From Desulfosporosinus youngiae DSM 17734 (lineage in GTDB: Bacteria; Bacillota; Desulfitobacteriia; Desulfitobacteriales; Desulfitobacteriaceae): a stretch of 64,000 nucleotides of DNA. Position numbers and translations under genes: made by a program. Positions within the stretch are counted from its first letter, which is position 1, and each line of letters opens with the position of its first letter. The stretch spans positions 4,926,198 through 4,990,197 of the forward strand of contig NZ_CM001441.1 of NCBI RefSeq assembly GCF_000244895.1. The letters are read 5' to 3'. Below, one piece after another: positions 1-7,461 of this stretch. A model generated the notes under the pieces. It saw nothing but the letters and a program-made list of their open reading frames with translations. It was not told where the DNA came from and searched no databases.

Positions 1-51
1 ACTCCCGTTTCTCCTCGGGAATTCCCAGGAGGATAATCGCCTGGATGTAAC

Positions 52-79
52 TCAAATTCGGAATCGATTCCGAATTTGA
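52..79. repeat. 28-bp perfect palindrome, copy 1
   Basis: The half-site TCAAATTCGGAATC is followed directly by its reverse complement, giving a 28-bp perfect palindrome. An identical copy lies at 513-540. Function unknown; an insertion-element end, a dimeric-protein site or a methylation-rich site are all possible. Confidence 0.8.
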
Positions 80-253
80 ACCGCCCTGGGCGGCGGTCAG
101 CTTGGCTCATCCTCTGCAAGAGGCCTATCAGTTATTCCGTTCGCCATGATTTTCGAGCTCCTCTTCCTATTCATAGCTTTTCTGGAGGAGAAGCCCCTAT
201 AAGACAAGACGGATTTGAACAATCTTACTCATAGTCTATGGGTTCAAGCCCTC

Positions 254-327
254 ATTTGTGACAAAAATAAGGACAAGCCGTAAAGAGCATAGGCACTTTG
301 CGGCTTGTCCTTATTTTTGTCACAAAT
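254..327. repeat. long perfect hairpin (32-bp stem, 10-nt loop)
   Basis: Bases 254-280 pair perfectly with 301-327, and the stem continues through a T-G wobble and four more pairs to a 10-base loop (286-295). The stem contains AAAAATAAGGACAAG. It is far longer than a normal intrinsic terminator and looks like two inverted element ends brought together, or a folded element remnant. Confidence 0.75.
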
Positions 328-510
328 ATCCAGACAAGGGTAACCCCTGCCGGACAAGGTGCATAAGATAATAAAGGCCGACCAAGGCCTGGCCGGGCAA
401 ATCCAAAACATGAGGAAATAATGAAGCAGCAACCACATTATTCAATTTGCTGGAATATCTGTTGGTATCCGTGACCCGGAATAACCGCTTTGACCTGACC
501 AACCATGGCA

Positions 511-542
511 GCTCAAATTCGGAATCGATTCCGAATTTGAGC
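511..542. repeat. 32-bp perfect palindrome, copy 2
   Basis: Same 28-bp core as at 52-79 but extended by a GC pair on each side (GC ... GC) so that 32 bases are perfectly self-complementary. The two copies lie about 460 bp apart and flank the large hairpin at 254-327. Confidence 0.8.
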
Positions 543-762
543 AGAAACCAGACAACGATCCTCCCCTTAAGATAATGCTCAAACTAATCTAATGCTTTTT
601 CCCAGATGGATATCAATTGACAGCTAAGCCAATTCGACTTTATGTAAAATACTTCAATAACTCATTATCTAAGGTAAAACCACCTGGCCCGTTTGTTATT
701 GAAAACCAATCGCCGTGTTTTCGCATTTACAGAACACTTCTTAAATAACGCTTGTCCTCTAA

Positions 763-990
763 TTATTTACTGTCAAATGTCATATTCTCGTATATTGTTA
801 TACCAAGTATCTTAATTTCGATTCCCGTGTCGTATCCATCAGCTTCTCCGAGCGCATGATAATTTGTTATGCTGTATAAGACTGCCCGAAATTTAACAGT
901 TCCACCGTCTTTATAGCTCAGTGGAATTGGAATCATCAAAATCAGAGCAATAATAATAATGGCGATTCTGATTACCTTTTTCTTCATCAT
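763..990 (-). CDS. small membrane-anchored conserved hypothetical protein
   Basis: A 75-residue protein with a lysine-rich start (MMKKKVIR), one hydrophobic segment at about residues 6-25, then an extracytoplasmic tail with the recognisable block YKDGGTVKFRAVLYSIT and YDTGIEIKILGITIYEN. Proteins of this design are common hypothetical genes in Clostridia and Bacilli; the function is unknown. A purine-rich site (GGGGGAGG) sits against the first ATG, so translation probably starts at the second ATG (987). It stands alone and faces the palindrome-rich left edge. Confidence 0.6.
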   Translation of the reverse strand: MMKKKVIRIAIIIIALILMIPIPLSYKDGGTVKFRAVLYSITNYHALGEADGYDTGIEIKILGITIYENMTFDSK

Positions 991-1152
991 CCTCCCCCTT
1001 CACATAATATAATCATCTATGCTTCGCTTTTCTCTACTGTATTATATAACACATTTTTTAAGTACCCTAAGTGGCGTTCAAGCCATATCTATTAATTCAG
1101 AACAATTGTAGCGTCCCGCCCATCAATTCTTTAATTCTTCAATATCTTTCAC

Positions 1153-1665
1153 TTATAGTATACGGCTATAAAGAAGATGAGGCATGTCTTTGTTTTTATA
1201 ATGTTTAATAAACTGCTTCTTTATGGACATACCAAGTCTTTCAGCCACTTTTCTTGAAGCCTTATTCTCCGGACGAATTTGTGCCGTAATTTCATTTAGA
1301 TGTAAACTATTAAAAGCATAATCAACACAAGCAGAAGCAGCTTCAAAGGCATACCCATTTCCCCAATATGATTTTCTGTAAATATAACCAACTCCGACAT
1401 AGTTTTCATCATCTGCTTGTTCAGAAATTAACCCAGTGACGCCAACTAACTTATTAGACACTTTTTCTATCACTGCCCAGTAACTATAGCGGTCCCTATT
1501 ATACCTCATAATATTTTTGTCAATCCACTGCACTACTTCCTCATTAGAAAAGGCATGTTCCCAAGCATACATAACCTCAATGTCCTGCAAAATTGCGCAA
1601 ACAGAACTATAATCATCTGTCTTTATTTTCCGCATGTACAAACGGGGAGTTTGCAAAATAACCAT
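1153..1665 (-). CDS. GNAT acetyltransferase, RimJ/RimL type
   Basis: A 170-residue protein of the GNAT family that alters ribosomal-protein or other N-termini or small molecules using acetyl-CoA. It begins with the typical strand LQTPRLYMRKI and has the acetyl-CoA loop region VGVGYIYRKSYWGNGYAFEAA, followed by LNEITAQIRPENKASRKVAERLGM, which is the usual Ala-Ser-x-x-Val-x-E-x-x-Gly block of the RimJ-like subgroup. AGGAG lies 9 bases before the ATG. The substrate cannot be told from sequence. It is a single gene, with a hairpin downstream of its start side at 1733-1771. Confidence 0.85.
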   Translation of the reverse strand: MVILQTPRLYMRKIKTDDYSSVCAILQDIEVMYAWEHAFSNEEVVQWIDKNIMRYNRDRYSYWAVIEKVSNKLVGVTGLISEQADDENYVGVGYIYRKSYWGNGYAFEAASACVDYAFNSLHLNEITAQIRPENKASRKVAERLGMSIKKQFIKHYKNKDMPHLLYSRIL

Positions 1666-1732
1666 GCTAAAATTTCTCCTATCAAATATTTAAGTTTTCT
1701 CAATTATAAACCAAAACTTGTAATTACTAAAC

Positions 1733-1771
1733 AACAGGGTATAGCACTAACACATAGCGCGATACCCTGTT
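1733..1771. terminator. hairpin with 'aacagggta' arm (copy 1)
   Basis: AACAGGGTA at 1733-1741 pairs with TACCCTGTT at 1763-1771, followed by T-rich sequence. It can act as an intrinsic terminator. The same arm sequence recurs in hairpins near 6423, 9244 and 11997. Confidence 0.55.
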
Positions 1772-1932
1772 TCATTTTGAGTTAAAGTTAATCTAATTAC
1801 AAATCCTCCGAAAATTTACCCGTCTTGACACATTACTACACCTGTAATAAAATTCTTACAGGTGTTATATTTTTATTTAATCCTCTTCTAAAATCTAAAC
1901 CTATTTGACTGTTTGGAAAGGAGGAACAAGAA

Positions 1933-2316
1933 ATAAATGATAAAAATGATTTAAAACCAACCTCCCCTTCCGGAGATGAATTACTCACGATTTTGGAAGC
2001 AATAGCAAACCCACATCGACTAAAAATTATTGCATTGCTAAGAGGAAGGCGTATCCACGTAAGTCAACTTGCCCGTGAGGTTATGATCAGCCGGCCATTG
2101 CTCTATATGCATTTAAAACGTTTGGAAAATGCCGGATTAGTAACGAACAAAATAGAATTATCAGAAGATGGAAAAGCAATGAATTATTACGAATTAATAC
2201 CCTTTGCATTTAATATAAGTTCCGAGAGCATTGCAGAAGCGGTTAAAACGCTTACTACTAAAAATACCGGCGGCACCACCTTGGAGGTTACTGATGAAAG
2301 GGGAAATAATAAATGA
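1933..2316 (+). CDS. ArsR/winged-helix transcriptional regulator, apparent AUA start
   Basis: A winged-helix DNA-binding protein. The segment LLTILEAIANPHRLKIIALL leads into HVSQLAREVMISRPLLYMHLKRLENAGLVT, the usual ArsR helix-turn-helix, and the C-terminus carries a hydrophobic patch (FAFNISSESIAEAV). The only clear ribosome site, AAAGGAGG at 1917-1924, sits 8 bases before an in-frame ATA (1933), not before any ATG; the first conventional in-frame start is TTG at 1993, which would leave out the segment before LEAIANP and has no well-spaced site. The gene overlaps the next by 4 bases and probably controls this three-gene operon. Confidence 0.75.
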   Translation: MNDKNDLKPTSPSGDELLTILEAIANPHRLKIIALLRGRRIHVSQLAREVMISRPLLYMHLKRLENAGLVTNKIELSEDGKAMNYYELIPFAFNISSESIAEAVKTLTTKNTGGTTLEVTDERGNNK

Positions 2317-2600
2317 ATGAACAAATTATTGGCATTGGCGAAATGGGATTTGTGCTGTTTATTCTAACGCTAATTACCATAGTTATTGTAGTTCTTATAT
2401 CACAAATATTTAAAAGCTTGCGGGCTAGGGCTTCAAGTATGGCCGAAATTGCCCGGGACGAGGCTTATCGTAAACTAGCCGAAGAGTCTATTTTAGTTCA
2501 GCGTAAAATGGCCGAAGGTCAACAGACGATTGTTAACGATTTATCCGAAATGAAGGCCCGTATTAATGCTATAGAAAAAATTCTTCGCGAGGTTGGTTAA
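2313..2600 (+). CDS. small membrane protein with coiled coil
   Basis: A 95-residue protein: one hydrophobic segment at residues 10-32 (VLFILTLITIVIVVLIS) followed by a charged helix rich in Ala, Glu and Arg (about residues 35-93) that should form a coiled coil inside the cell. The start ATGA overlaps the stop of the regulator gene, so the two are translationally coupled. No family is recognised. It is likely part of a regulator-membrane-protein operon with the next gene. Confidence 0.65.
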   Translation: MNEQIIGIGEMGFVLFILTLITIVIVVLISQIFKSLRARASSMAEIARDEAYRKLAEESILVQRKMAEGQQTIVNDLSEMKARINAIEKILREVG

Positions 2601-2645
2601 ATGAAGTGAGTAGAACAATAAATGCCGAAAGGAGCTCGGTGAAAG

Positions 2646-3143
2646 ATGATAGGTAATGGTATGAAATGGTTGCGTACTTTACATATTATATCTGCAAGCG
2701 TATGGTTCGGGGCAACGGTATGTATAGGCGTTCTCGCTGTTATAATTTTTTTCAATCTAGGTGAATCCGATTTTCTAAAAGCTGCTCCTTTAATACCGAA
2801 TCTATATCAAAAAATTATCTTACCCATAGCTATTTTTACAATGATCCAAGGGTTAGTATACGGATTTTTTACAAGATGGGGATTCTTTAAATACGGATGG
2901 GTACTTTTAAAATGGATTTTTACGTTTTTACTTATACCATGTATTGGTGTTGGAACTATTGGTCAACTATTTTCAGTAATAGATAAGGTAAACACATCCG
3001 GCTTTAATGGCGGCTTTTCTGATGGAGGACTTGTTCTTCTATTTATATCCTTGCAGATATTAACTATGCTAATTATGATTGGTATATCGGTTTTCAAGCC
3101 GAAGAGTAATTATACGACCAAGCAGAATTCGAAAACTGCATAA
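2646..3143 (+). CDS. four-helix integral membrane protein (DUF2269-like)
   Basis: A 165-residue membrane protein with four hydrophobic segments (about residues 10-32, 50-70, 80-103 and 124-148). The start has WLRTLHIISASVWFGATV, with a histidine in the first helix, which resembles DUF2269/CopD-like membrane proteins; those often bind haem or metals, but this is only a resemblance. AAAGGAGCTCGGTGAAAG precedes the ATG. It is the third gene of the operon starting at 1933. Confidence 0.6.
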   Translation: MIGNGMKWLRTLHIISASVWFGATVCIGVLAVIIFFNLGESDFLKAAPLIPNLYQKIILPIAIFTMIQGLVYGFFTRWGFFKYGWVLLKWIFTFLLIPCIGVGTIGQLFSVIDKVNTSGFNGGFSDGGLVLLFISLQILTMLIMIGISVFKPKSNYTTKQNSKTA

Positions 3144-3310
3144 TGCTTCATATAGGGCAAACACCGAAGGTTAATAATTCCCTATCCATAAAATCGCTCA
3201 GTTTCATAGGCTGAGTAATTTTAATTGTTTCTCATGAGAATTCATATCGTCTGCCATACAAACACTGTCCCTATCAAGAATCATCTCTGCTTTTTACATT
3301 ATGGAATACT

Positions 3311-3799
3311 TTAATTTCTTTTAGCCTTGATATATTCAATAGCTTCCTTGCCGGTTATGTGCTCAATGTCAATTGCAATCATATAAGCTTGCGTACATCC
3401 GGATACTTCCTTATGTTTAACTTCTTCAGGCTGGTCTGCCGAATACTTTTCAACTAAGGCTTTCATGGCTTCCAACCATTCATCACCTTCGACAAATCTT
3501 GCTTTACCAAAAGCAATAACGCTACGGAAATAAGAAGTGAATTTTTCACTTACGATTGTATCTTCATCTATTACTGAAAAAGATACCTTTGGGTTCTGCG
3601 TAATAGCATCGATTTTATGACCAGCTTTTGCTGAATGAAAATAGATTTTGCCATTGAAGTAGACATAGCTGAGTGGAACTGCATAAGGATAATCTTCATC
3701 ACCCGAACATGCCAAGACACCATTTGTGCATCTGTTCATAACAGCCATAGTGTCTTCCATTGATAACAATTGCTTACCTCTTCTCATCTCTCTAAACAT
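3311..3799 (-). CDS. pyridoxamine 5'-phosphate oxidase family protein (NimA-like)
   Basis: A 162-residue flavin-binding split-barrel protein. It opens MFREMRRGKQLLS followed by CTNGVLACSGDEDYPYAVPLSYVYFNGKIYFHSA, the FMN-binding fold of the 5-nitroimidazole antibiotic-resistance (NimA) branch, and has VIAFGKARFVE further on. Members reduce nitro compounds or have unknown substrates. GAGGA lies before the ATG. It is a single gene. Confidence 0.8.
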   Translation of the reverse strand: MFREMRRGKQLLSMEDTMAVMNRCTNGVLACSGDEDYPYAVPLSYVYFNGKIYFHSAKAGHKIDAITQNPKVSFSVIDEDTIVSEKFTSYFRSVIAFGKARFVEGDEWLEAMKALVEKYSADQPEEVKHKEVSGCTQAYMIAIDIEHITGKEAIEYIKAKRN

Positions 3800-3846
3800 T
3801 AATTATTTCCTCGCTTTCATCGCCTAATCATTCATTTTTTATTTCA

Positions 3847-4034
3847 TTATACAGCAGATACAATTTTCAATCCTATAATTCCCAAACGATAAATCTGATA
3901 AAGATTAACTTTATAAGATCGACAAGTTCTTTGAATCGTATTATTCTCAAAATTACAGCACCAACTGTACCAATACCTGTCTAAATTGCGTAAGCCGTCC
4001 CCAAAGAAGCCCTGCCATAGCTAACAATGCCCAT
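3847..4034 (-). pseudogene. SMR-family multidrug transporter remnant
   Basis: On the minus strand an ATG (4034-4032) after GAAAGGAG opens MGIVSYGRASLGTAYAI, then an in-frame stop, then TGIGTVGAVILRIIRFKEL and, after a +1 shift, IGLKIVSAV and a stop at 3847. This is the order of the second half of small multidrug resistance (SugE/EmrE-like) proteins (GTAYAxWTGIG...GIIxFKE...IxGLK). The first 40 or so residues are gone, the Trp codon is now a stop, and the C-terminal frame is broken, so it is a clear pseudogene. Confidence 0.75.
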
Positions 4035-4070
4035 TTTATATCTTTCACTCCTTTCTTAGCCAAAAATATA

Positions 4071-4106
4071 AAACCCGGAAGATACTTATAATATCTCCCG
4101 GGTTTT
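4071..4106. terminator. hairpin between SMR remnant and XRE gene
   Basis: AAACCCGG at 4071-4078 pairs with CCGGGTTT followed by T residues, with GATA/TATC pairing inside. It would stop transcripts coming from the left before the XRE promoter. Confidence 0.6.
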
Positions 4107-4125
4107 TATTCAATATGATGAAATT

Positions 4126-4170
4126 ACAAGTTAACTTGTCGTTATGCAAAGTGCACTTTACATCTATGAT
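4126..4170 (+). promoter_or_regulatory. probable XRE operator region
   Basis: Two short perfect palindromes lie in front of the XRE gene: ACAAGTTAACTTGT (4126-4139) and AAAGTGCACTTT (4148-4159). The second lies just upstream of a -10-like TATGAT (4165-4170), where a bound repressor would block polymerase. Autorepression by the downstream regulator is inferred. Confidence 0.5.
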
Positions 4171-4207
4171 ATTACATGTTATAGTTCATTTAAAGGAGGG
4201 CGATAGT

Positions 4208-4432
4208 TTGGATGAAACTATACAACTAAAGAACCGTTTAAAAATTGCACGTGCTGAAAAAAATCTGTCACAGGAACAACTTGCTATACTTGCAAGAGTA
4301 ACACGACAAACTATTAGTTCTATTGAAACTGGTCAATATTGCCCTACTGCAAAGTTGGCGTTAATACTTTCAAAGGTGCTTGATAAAAAATTCGAAGATT
4401 TATTTTACTTTGAGGAGGATAAAAAACTATGA
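4208..4432 (+). CDS. XRE-family small helix-turn-helix regulator
   Basis: A 74-residue protein that is nearly all Cro/CI-type DNA-binding domain: LKNRLKIARAEKNLSQEQLA, then ARVTRQTISSIETGQYCPTA and LALILSKVLDKKFEDLFYFEE. The frame is open further upstream, but AAAGGAGGGCGATAG fits the TTG at 4208, which gives the usual length for this family. Its stop overlaps the start of the next gene by 4 bases. Pairs of such a regulator and a small membrane protein are frequent in Firmicutes; the regulator normally represses its own operon. Confidence 0.85.
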   Translation: MDETIQLKNRLKIARAEKNLSQEQLAILARVTRQTISSIETGQYCPTAKLALILSKVLDKKFEDLFYFEEDKKL

Positions 4433-4722
4433 TTAAGAAGATGGTTGAAAAAGATGAACGAACAGCTTTTATTGAAAATACAAGTTTCTCATACGGATAT
4501 AAGTTCCTTGCATTTGCGTTACTTCTTGATATTATGTTCAGGTCTTTCCGGTTAAATGAAGCACCATGGGACTTATTTACAATAATTATTATGAGTGGTT
4601 TCGCTATGGTAGTATATCAGTATAAACAAAAGATATTAGGAAAAAGTTGGATTAAGACTGTTGGTTCAACAATTATAATTAGCATTATCTCTGCTATAAT
4701 CTTAGCATTAATCTTAGTTTAA
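4429..4722 (+). CDS. small three-helix membrane protein paired with XRE regulator
   Basis: A 97-residue protein with an acidic/basic N-terminus (VEKDERTAFIE) and three hydrophobic segments (about residues 26-38, 50-62 and 77-97). It is translationally coupled to the XRE gene (ATGA overlap after GAGGAGG). The VEKDERT opening is typical of small membrane proteins co-encoded with XRE regulators in Clostridia; function unknown. Confidence 0.7.
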   Translation: MIKKMVEKDERTAFIENTSFSYGYKFLAFALLLDIMFRSFRLNEAPWDLFTIIIMSGFAMVVYQYKQKILGKSWIKTVGSTIIISIISAIILALILV

Positions 4723-4773
4723 GAGACTTAATTAGGATTCCGTATAAAATCCCTTATCCCTTTTCTACTGCAA

Positions 4774-4799
4774 AAGCCAAGGAGAACTCTCCTTGGCTT
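4774..4799 (+). terminator. intrinsic terminator after XRE pair
   Basis: GCCAAGGAGA and CTCCTTGGC form a near-perfect stem with a tiny loop, 50 bases past the stop of the membrane-protein gene. Confidence 0.65.
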
Positions 4800-4911
4800 A
4801 AATATTCAATAAATATATACTTCAATTCAATACCATCTCGCCACTGGTTTTGAAGAAATTCTATCCGTTCAGGGTCTATCCATGTAACGGTTTATACCGA
4901 CTGCTTCGCGA

Positions 4912-6129
4912 CTATTTTTCACACGGGTCTGCCGTCTCCGCGCTTCCACAAGCTATTTCAACTCTATTTTTACCGCATTGTTTGGCCAAATAAAGTGCTT
5001 TATCCGCAAGGGAATAGTAATCCTCTAAATTTTTAATATCACGCAGTAAAGATACACCGAAGCTGGAAGTAATTCTTAATGTAATCGACCCTATGGTAAA
5101 TCTTTTTTCCATAATTAATTTTCTTAGTCTTTCGGCAAAAGCATATCCTCCTTCCAAAGAAGTTTCGGGCATAAGGATAACAAATTCTTCTCCACCAAAC
5201 CTGGATACAGTATCTGATTCTCTAACGTTGTTTTCTAAAAGAGCGGCCAGTTGCCTAAGTATATTGTCACCTACCGGATGACCGTATGTATCATTAACGT
5301 TTTTAAAGTTATCAATGTCTAAAATTATAATAACCGATTCATGACCCTGGCGTTGCATTGAAGAAAATTCTTGTTTAATCAATTTGTCAAAAAAGCGCCT
5401 ATTAGGTAAGCCAGTAAGTGGGTCATAATATGCCATTTGTTCTAATTGTTTTTGTTGAATTTCAATGCGCCACTTTTGGGTTATATTGGTGTAATTATAA
5501 TGCCACAGAATAATGCTAAGCAAGAAACCAATTCCAATGGCAGTAATTCCGTTGACTCTATTCGAAAGCAGCACCTGCTGGTTGGTTATAGTTAACGCTA
5601 TTAAATAATAATACGCCACATACGAGGTTAAATATATTACAAAGGAAATTAATGGTCTAATTAAAAAAACAGATCCACTGACAATGCAAATTAATAAAAA
5701 AGGTGTGATATTAGTCGTTACCAGTTGATCAAACGTGACTATTGCAATACCAGAAGCCATAATAACAATCACAGCAATGTATTGCAATACGAACATGGTT
5801 GTATTTGGTTCTATTTTATTTTTCAGTTTATAAGTTGTTAAAAAAAATCCAATCATAAAAATAAGCAATATAAAATGGGAGGCAATAATCCCTTGGCTCC
5901 ACGTCTTCAAAACCAGTGTGTCATAGGATACGGTTAAAGTAAATAAAAAAATATTGATAATACGTAGCGGGATGGCAATAATTGATAAATAATAAATCCT
6001 TTGGATATTAATAAGTGCACATTCACCTAAGACGCTATTATTAGCCTGAAGAATTTTTGCAATTTTTTCCTTTAAGACTGCAAATGACCAGGGGTTTTTT
6101 GAAGTGTTTTTTATATATTTCACCCCCAT
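4912..6129 (-). CDS. membrane-bound diguanylate cyclase (GGDEF)
   Basis: A 405-residue protein that should make cyclic di-GMP from two GTP. Residues about 50-220 hold six to seven hydrophobic segments; a short linker leads to YYDPLTGLPNRRFFDKLI and then the active site FGGEEFVILMPE near residue 312. The allosteric inhibition site RxxD (RESD) is present exactly five residues before GGEEF, so product feedback is expected. The helix DKALYLAKQCGKNRV ends the domain. The start is uncertain: the ATG at 6129 has no good ribosome site, and GTG at 6123 is possible. It is a single gene. Confidence 0.9.
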   Translation of the reverse strand: MGVKYIKNTSKNPWSFAVLKEKIAKILQANNSVLGECALINIQRIYYLSIIAIPLRIINIFLFTLTVSYDTLVLKTWSQGIIASHFILLIFMIGFFLTTYKLKNKIEPNTTMFVLQYIAVIVIMASGIAIVTFDQLVTTNITPFLLICIVSGSVFLIRPLISFVIYLTSYVAYYYLIALTITNQQVLLSNRVNGITAIGIGFLLSIILWHYNYTNITQKWRIEIQQKQLEQMAYYDPLTGLPNRRFFDKLIKQEFSSMQRQGHESVIIILDIDNFKNVNDTYGHPVGDNILRQLAALLENNVRESDTVSRFGGEEFVILMPETSLEGGYAFAERLRKLIMEKRFTIGSITLRITSSFGVSLLRDIKNLEDYYSLADKALYLAKQCGKNRVEIACGSAETADPCEK

Positions 6130-6608
6130 TCTAATATTTCAATAGCGTATAGTGTGCCCTGCGGTGTTTGAGAATAATTCTTCGTTTTTGTTTCTATGTT
6201 ATGACTTCCTTTAGGTCTAATCTCAGTTTAGACTATCATAAACACCTTGTTATGTCATCCAGGATTATCTCAGATCAGCTCAAAGTCTATAACCTTTGCA
6301 ACGTCTTTTAGACTAAACAAAATTGTTATTAATAAAACTATGTTTCAAAAGTCCTAAGCAAAACCGAGTCCTCCCAAAGGATATCATAAAAAATCTCCAA
6401 AAACTTGATAATCAGGAAAAACAGGGTACTGTCTCTTTGAAAAGTGACAATACCCTTTGCTTTAGTTTTTATAATATCTTTTTAAATCAGTATACTATCT
6501 CTGGAATCTCAATCTTACTATTCAGCTTACTTCGATTGGTCTTTGTTGAAAAAGAGGATTTGATCTGATTTACCGCTCTTCGGCTCAAATTACCCCCACC
6601 TGAAGTCT
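6130..6608. other. gene-free stretch with repeat fragments
   Basis: No supported gene. It contains an 'agggta' hairpin (6423-6456) and, at 6525-6560, a fragment of the dispersed repeat (ACTTCGATTGGTCTTTGTTG) also found near 9364 and 10138. The plus-strand frame at 6323-6568 has no family features and reads through these repeats. Confidence 0.5.
6423..6456. terminator. hairpin with 'agggta' arm (copy 2)
   Basis: AGGGTACTGTC pairs with GACAATACCCT across a short A/T-rich loop. Related arms occur near 1733, 9244 and 11997. Confidence 0.5.
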
Positions 6609-6933
6609 TCATGAATCACGTAAACGCTTGGCTATATCGCTGGCACTGTACAAAACGTTTGTAATGATTACCCGCTCTTCTCTGATATGGAAGAATACAG
6701 AATACAGAAAAGTTGTCAACAGGCATTTGCCTGAGTCCCAGCGCATGTTCTTCTTCTGTCTCCATTAACTTCACACGTTCCGGGAACGTATCAAGAGTTT
6801 CGATTGCGTCAGCTATTCTGTTATACTGTCCCATGGCCGCTTCCGGTGCCTGTAGCTTCTCTACGATATAATTATAAATCTCCTCCATATCGGAAAGCGC
6901 CATATCAGTTATCTGAATCTTATACTGCTTCAC
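6609..6933 (-). pseudogene. RelE/ParE-type toxin, frameshifted at the C-terminus
   Basis: The gene starts with GTG (6933) in a GTGA overlap with the antitoxin stop. It reads YKIQITDMALSDMEEIYNYI and VDNFSVFCILPYQRR, typical of RelE/ParE mRNA-cleaving or gyrase-poisoning toxins. After that the frame gives a nonsense tail ending at 6616; shifting by one base restores VIITNVLYSASDIAKRLRDS with a stop at 6609. A single extra C in the CCC run at 6671-6673 explains this. The toxin would lack its last strand and active-site residues, so it is probably dead. Confidence 0.75.
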
Positions 6934-7235
6934 GCGTGTGTCTTCCGAAATCTCTGAAAGGCAGCAGATGCATCCTGCACATTACCTTTTTCGATATCGT
7001 TGTACCCTTCCTTTAACTTCGCATGAATTTCATCCGTTGTCATTAAATCGGCGTTTACTGAAACCGGTGCTTTCGGCAGCGTTACAGCGAAAGGTATTCC
7101 GCCAGTCATTGAAATCTGCTTCAGATAGATATCTATCGCTGTGGACATAGGTATGCCGAGTTGTGAAAGGACTTCCTCAGCCCTTCTTTTTACGTCAGGA
7201 TTAACTCTTAAATTTAAAGTCGTAGTTTTTTCCAG
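6930..7235 (-). CDS. RelB/DinJ-family antitoxin, non-ATG start
   Basis: The frame from CTG at 7235 reads EKTTTLNLRVNPDVKRRAEE, then VLSQLGIPMSTAIDIYLKQI and GGIPFAVTLPKAP, a full ribbon-helix-helix DinJ antitoxin of about 101 residues. The first ATG (7148) lies inside the conserved domain and would remove the ribbon-helix-helix strand. AAGGAG lies 10 bases before the CTG; an in-frame ATT at 7241 is the only other choice before a stop. The family normally opens M-x-K-T, so CTG probably replaces an ATG. It neutralises the RelE-type toxin encoded 4 bases into its 3' end. Confidence 0.75.
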   Translation of the reverse strand: MEKTTTLNLRVNPDVKRRAEEVLSQLGIPMSTAIDIYLKQISMTGGIPFAVTLPKAPVSVNADLMTTDEIHAKLKEGYNDIEKGNVQDASAAFQRFRKTHA

Positions 7236-7461
7236 GTTAATTCATCTCCTTCTGATAGTATTAACGCTTTTGTCGTTACTTCTCAACTGGACTTCAACCA
7301 TAAGTACCCCCAAAATTCCACAAACCCAGTAATCAAGCCATATCCAACACGCGTTGTAGTATAGACTTTTACAATATTTATCCTTGAAAGTGGTCGGAAT
7401 AGATTGATTTTTAAGGATGACCCCTTATAATTGTAGTGTAGACCTATGAGGAGGGATCACC

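Larger units (their letters stand above)
1..762. other. gene-free left edge with IS-like palindromes
   Basis: No convincing complete gene is seen. The stretch holds two identical 28-bp perfect palindromes (52-79 and 513-540), a 32-bp-stem hairpin (254-327), GC-rich short hairpins near 11-31 and 81-97, and an open minus-strand frame of 60 codons (320-502) that could be the tail of a degraded transposase. The repeated palindromes bracketing a broken frame resemble remains of an insertion element, but I could not name the family. Confidence 0.5.

Noticed and set aside
6323-6568. 81-codon plus-strand frame
   Set aside because: It runs through an 'agggta' hairpin and a dispersed repeat fragment, has no ribosome site and no family features.
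7333-7461. Target-site duplication or inverted repeat of the transposase element
   Set aside because: Candidate motifs before and after the gene do not pair as true inverted repeats, so no element borders were annotated.
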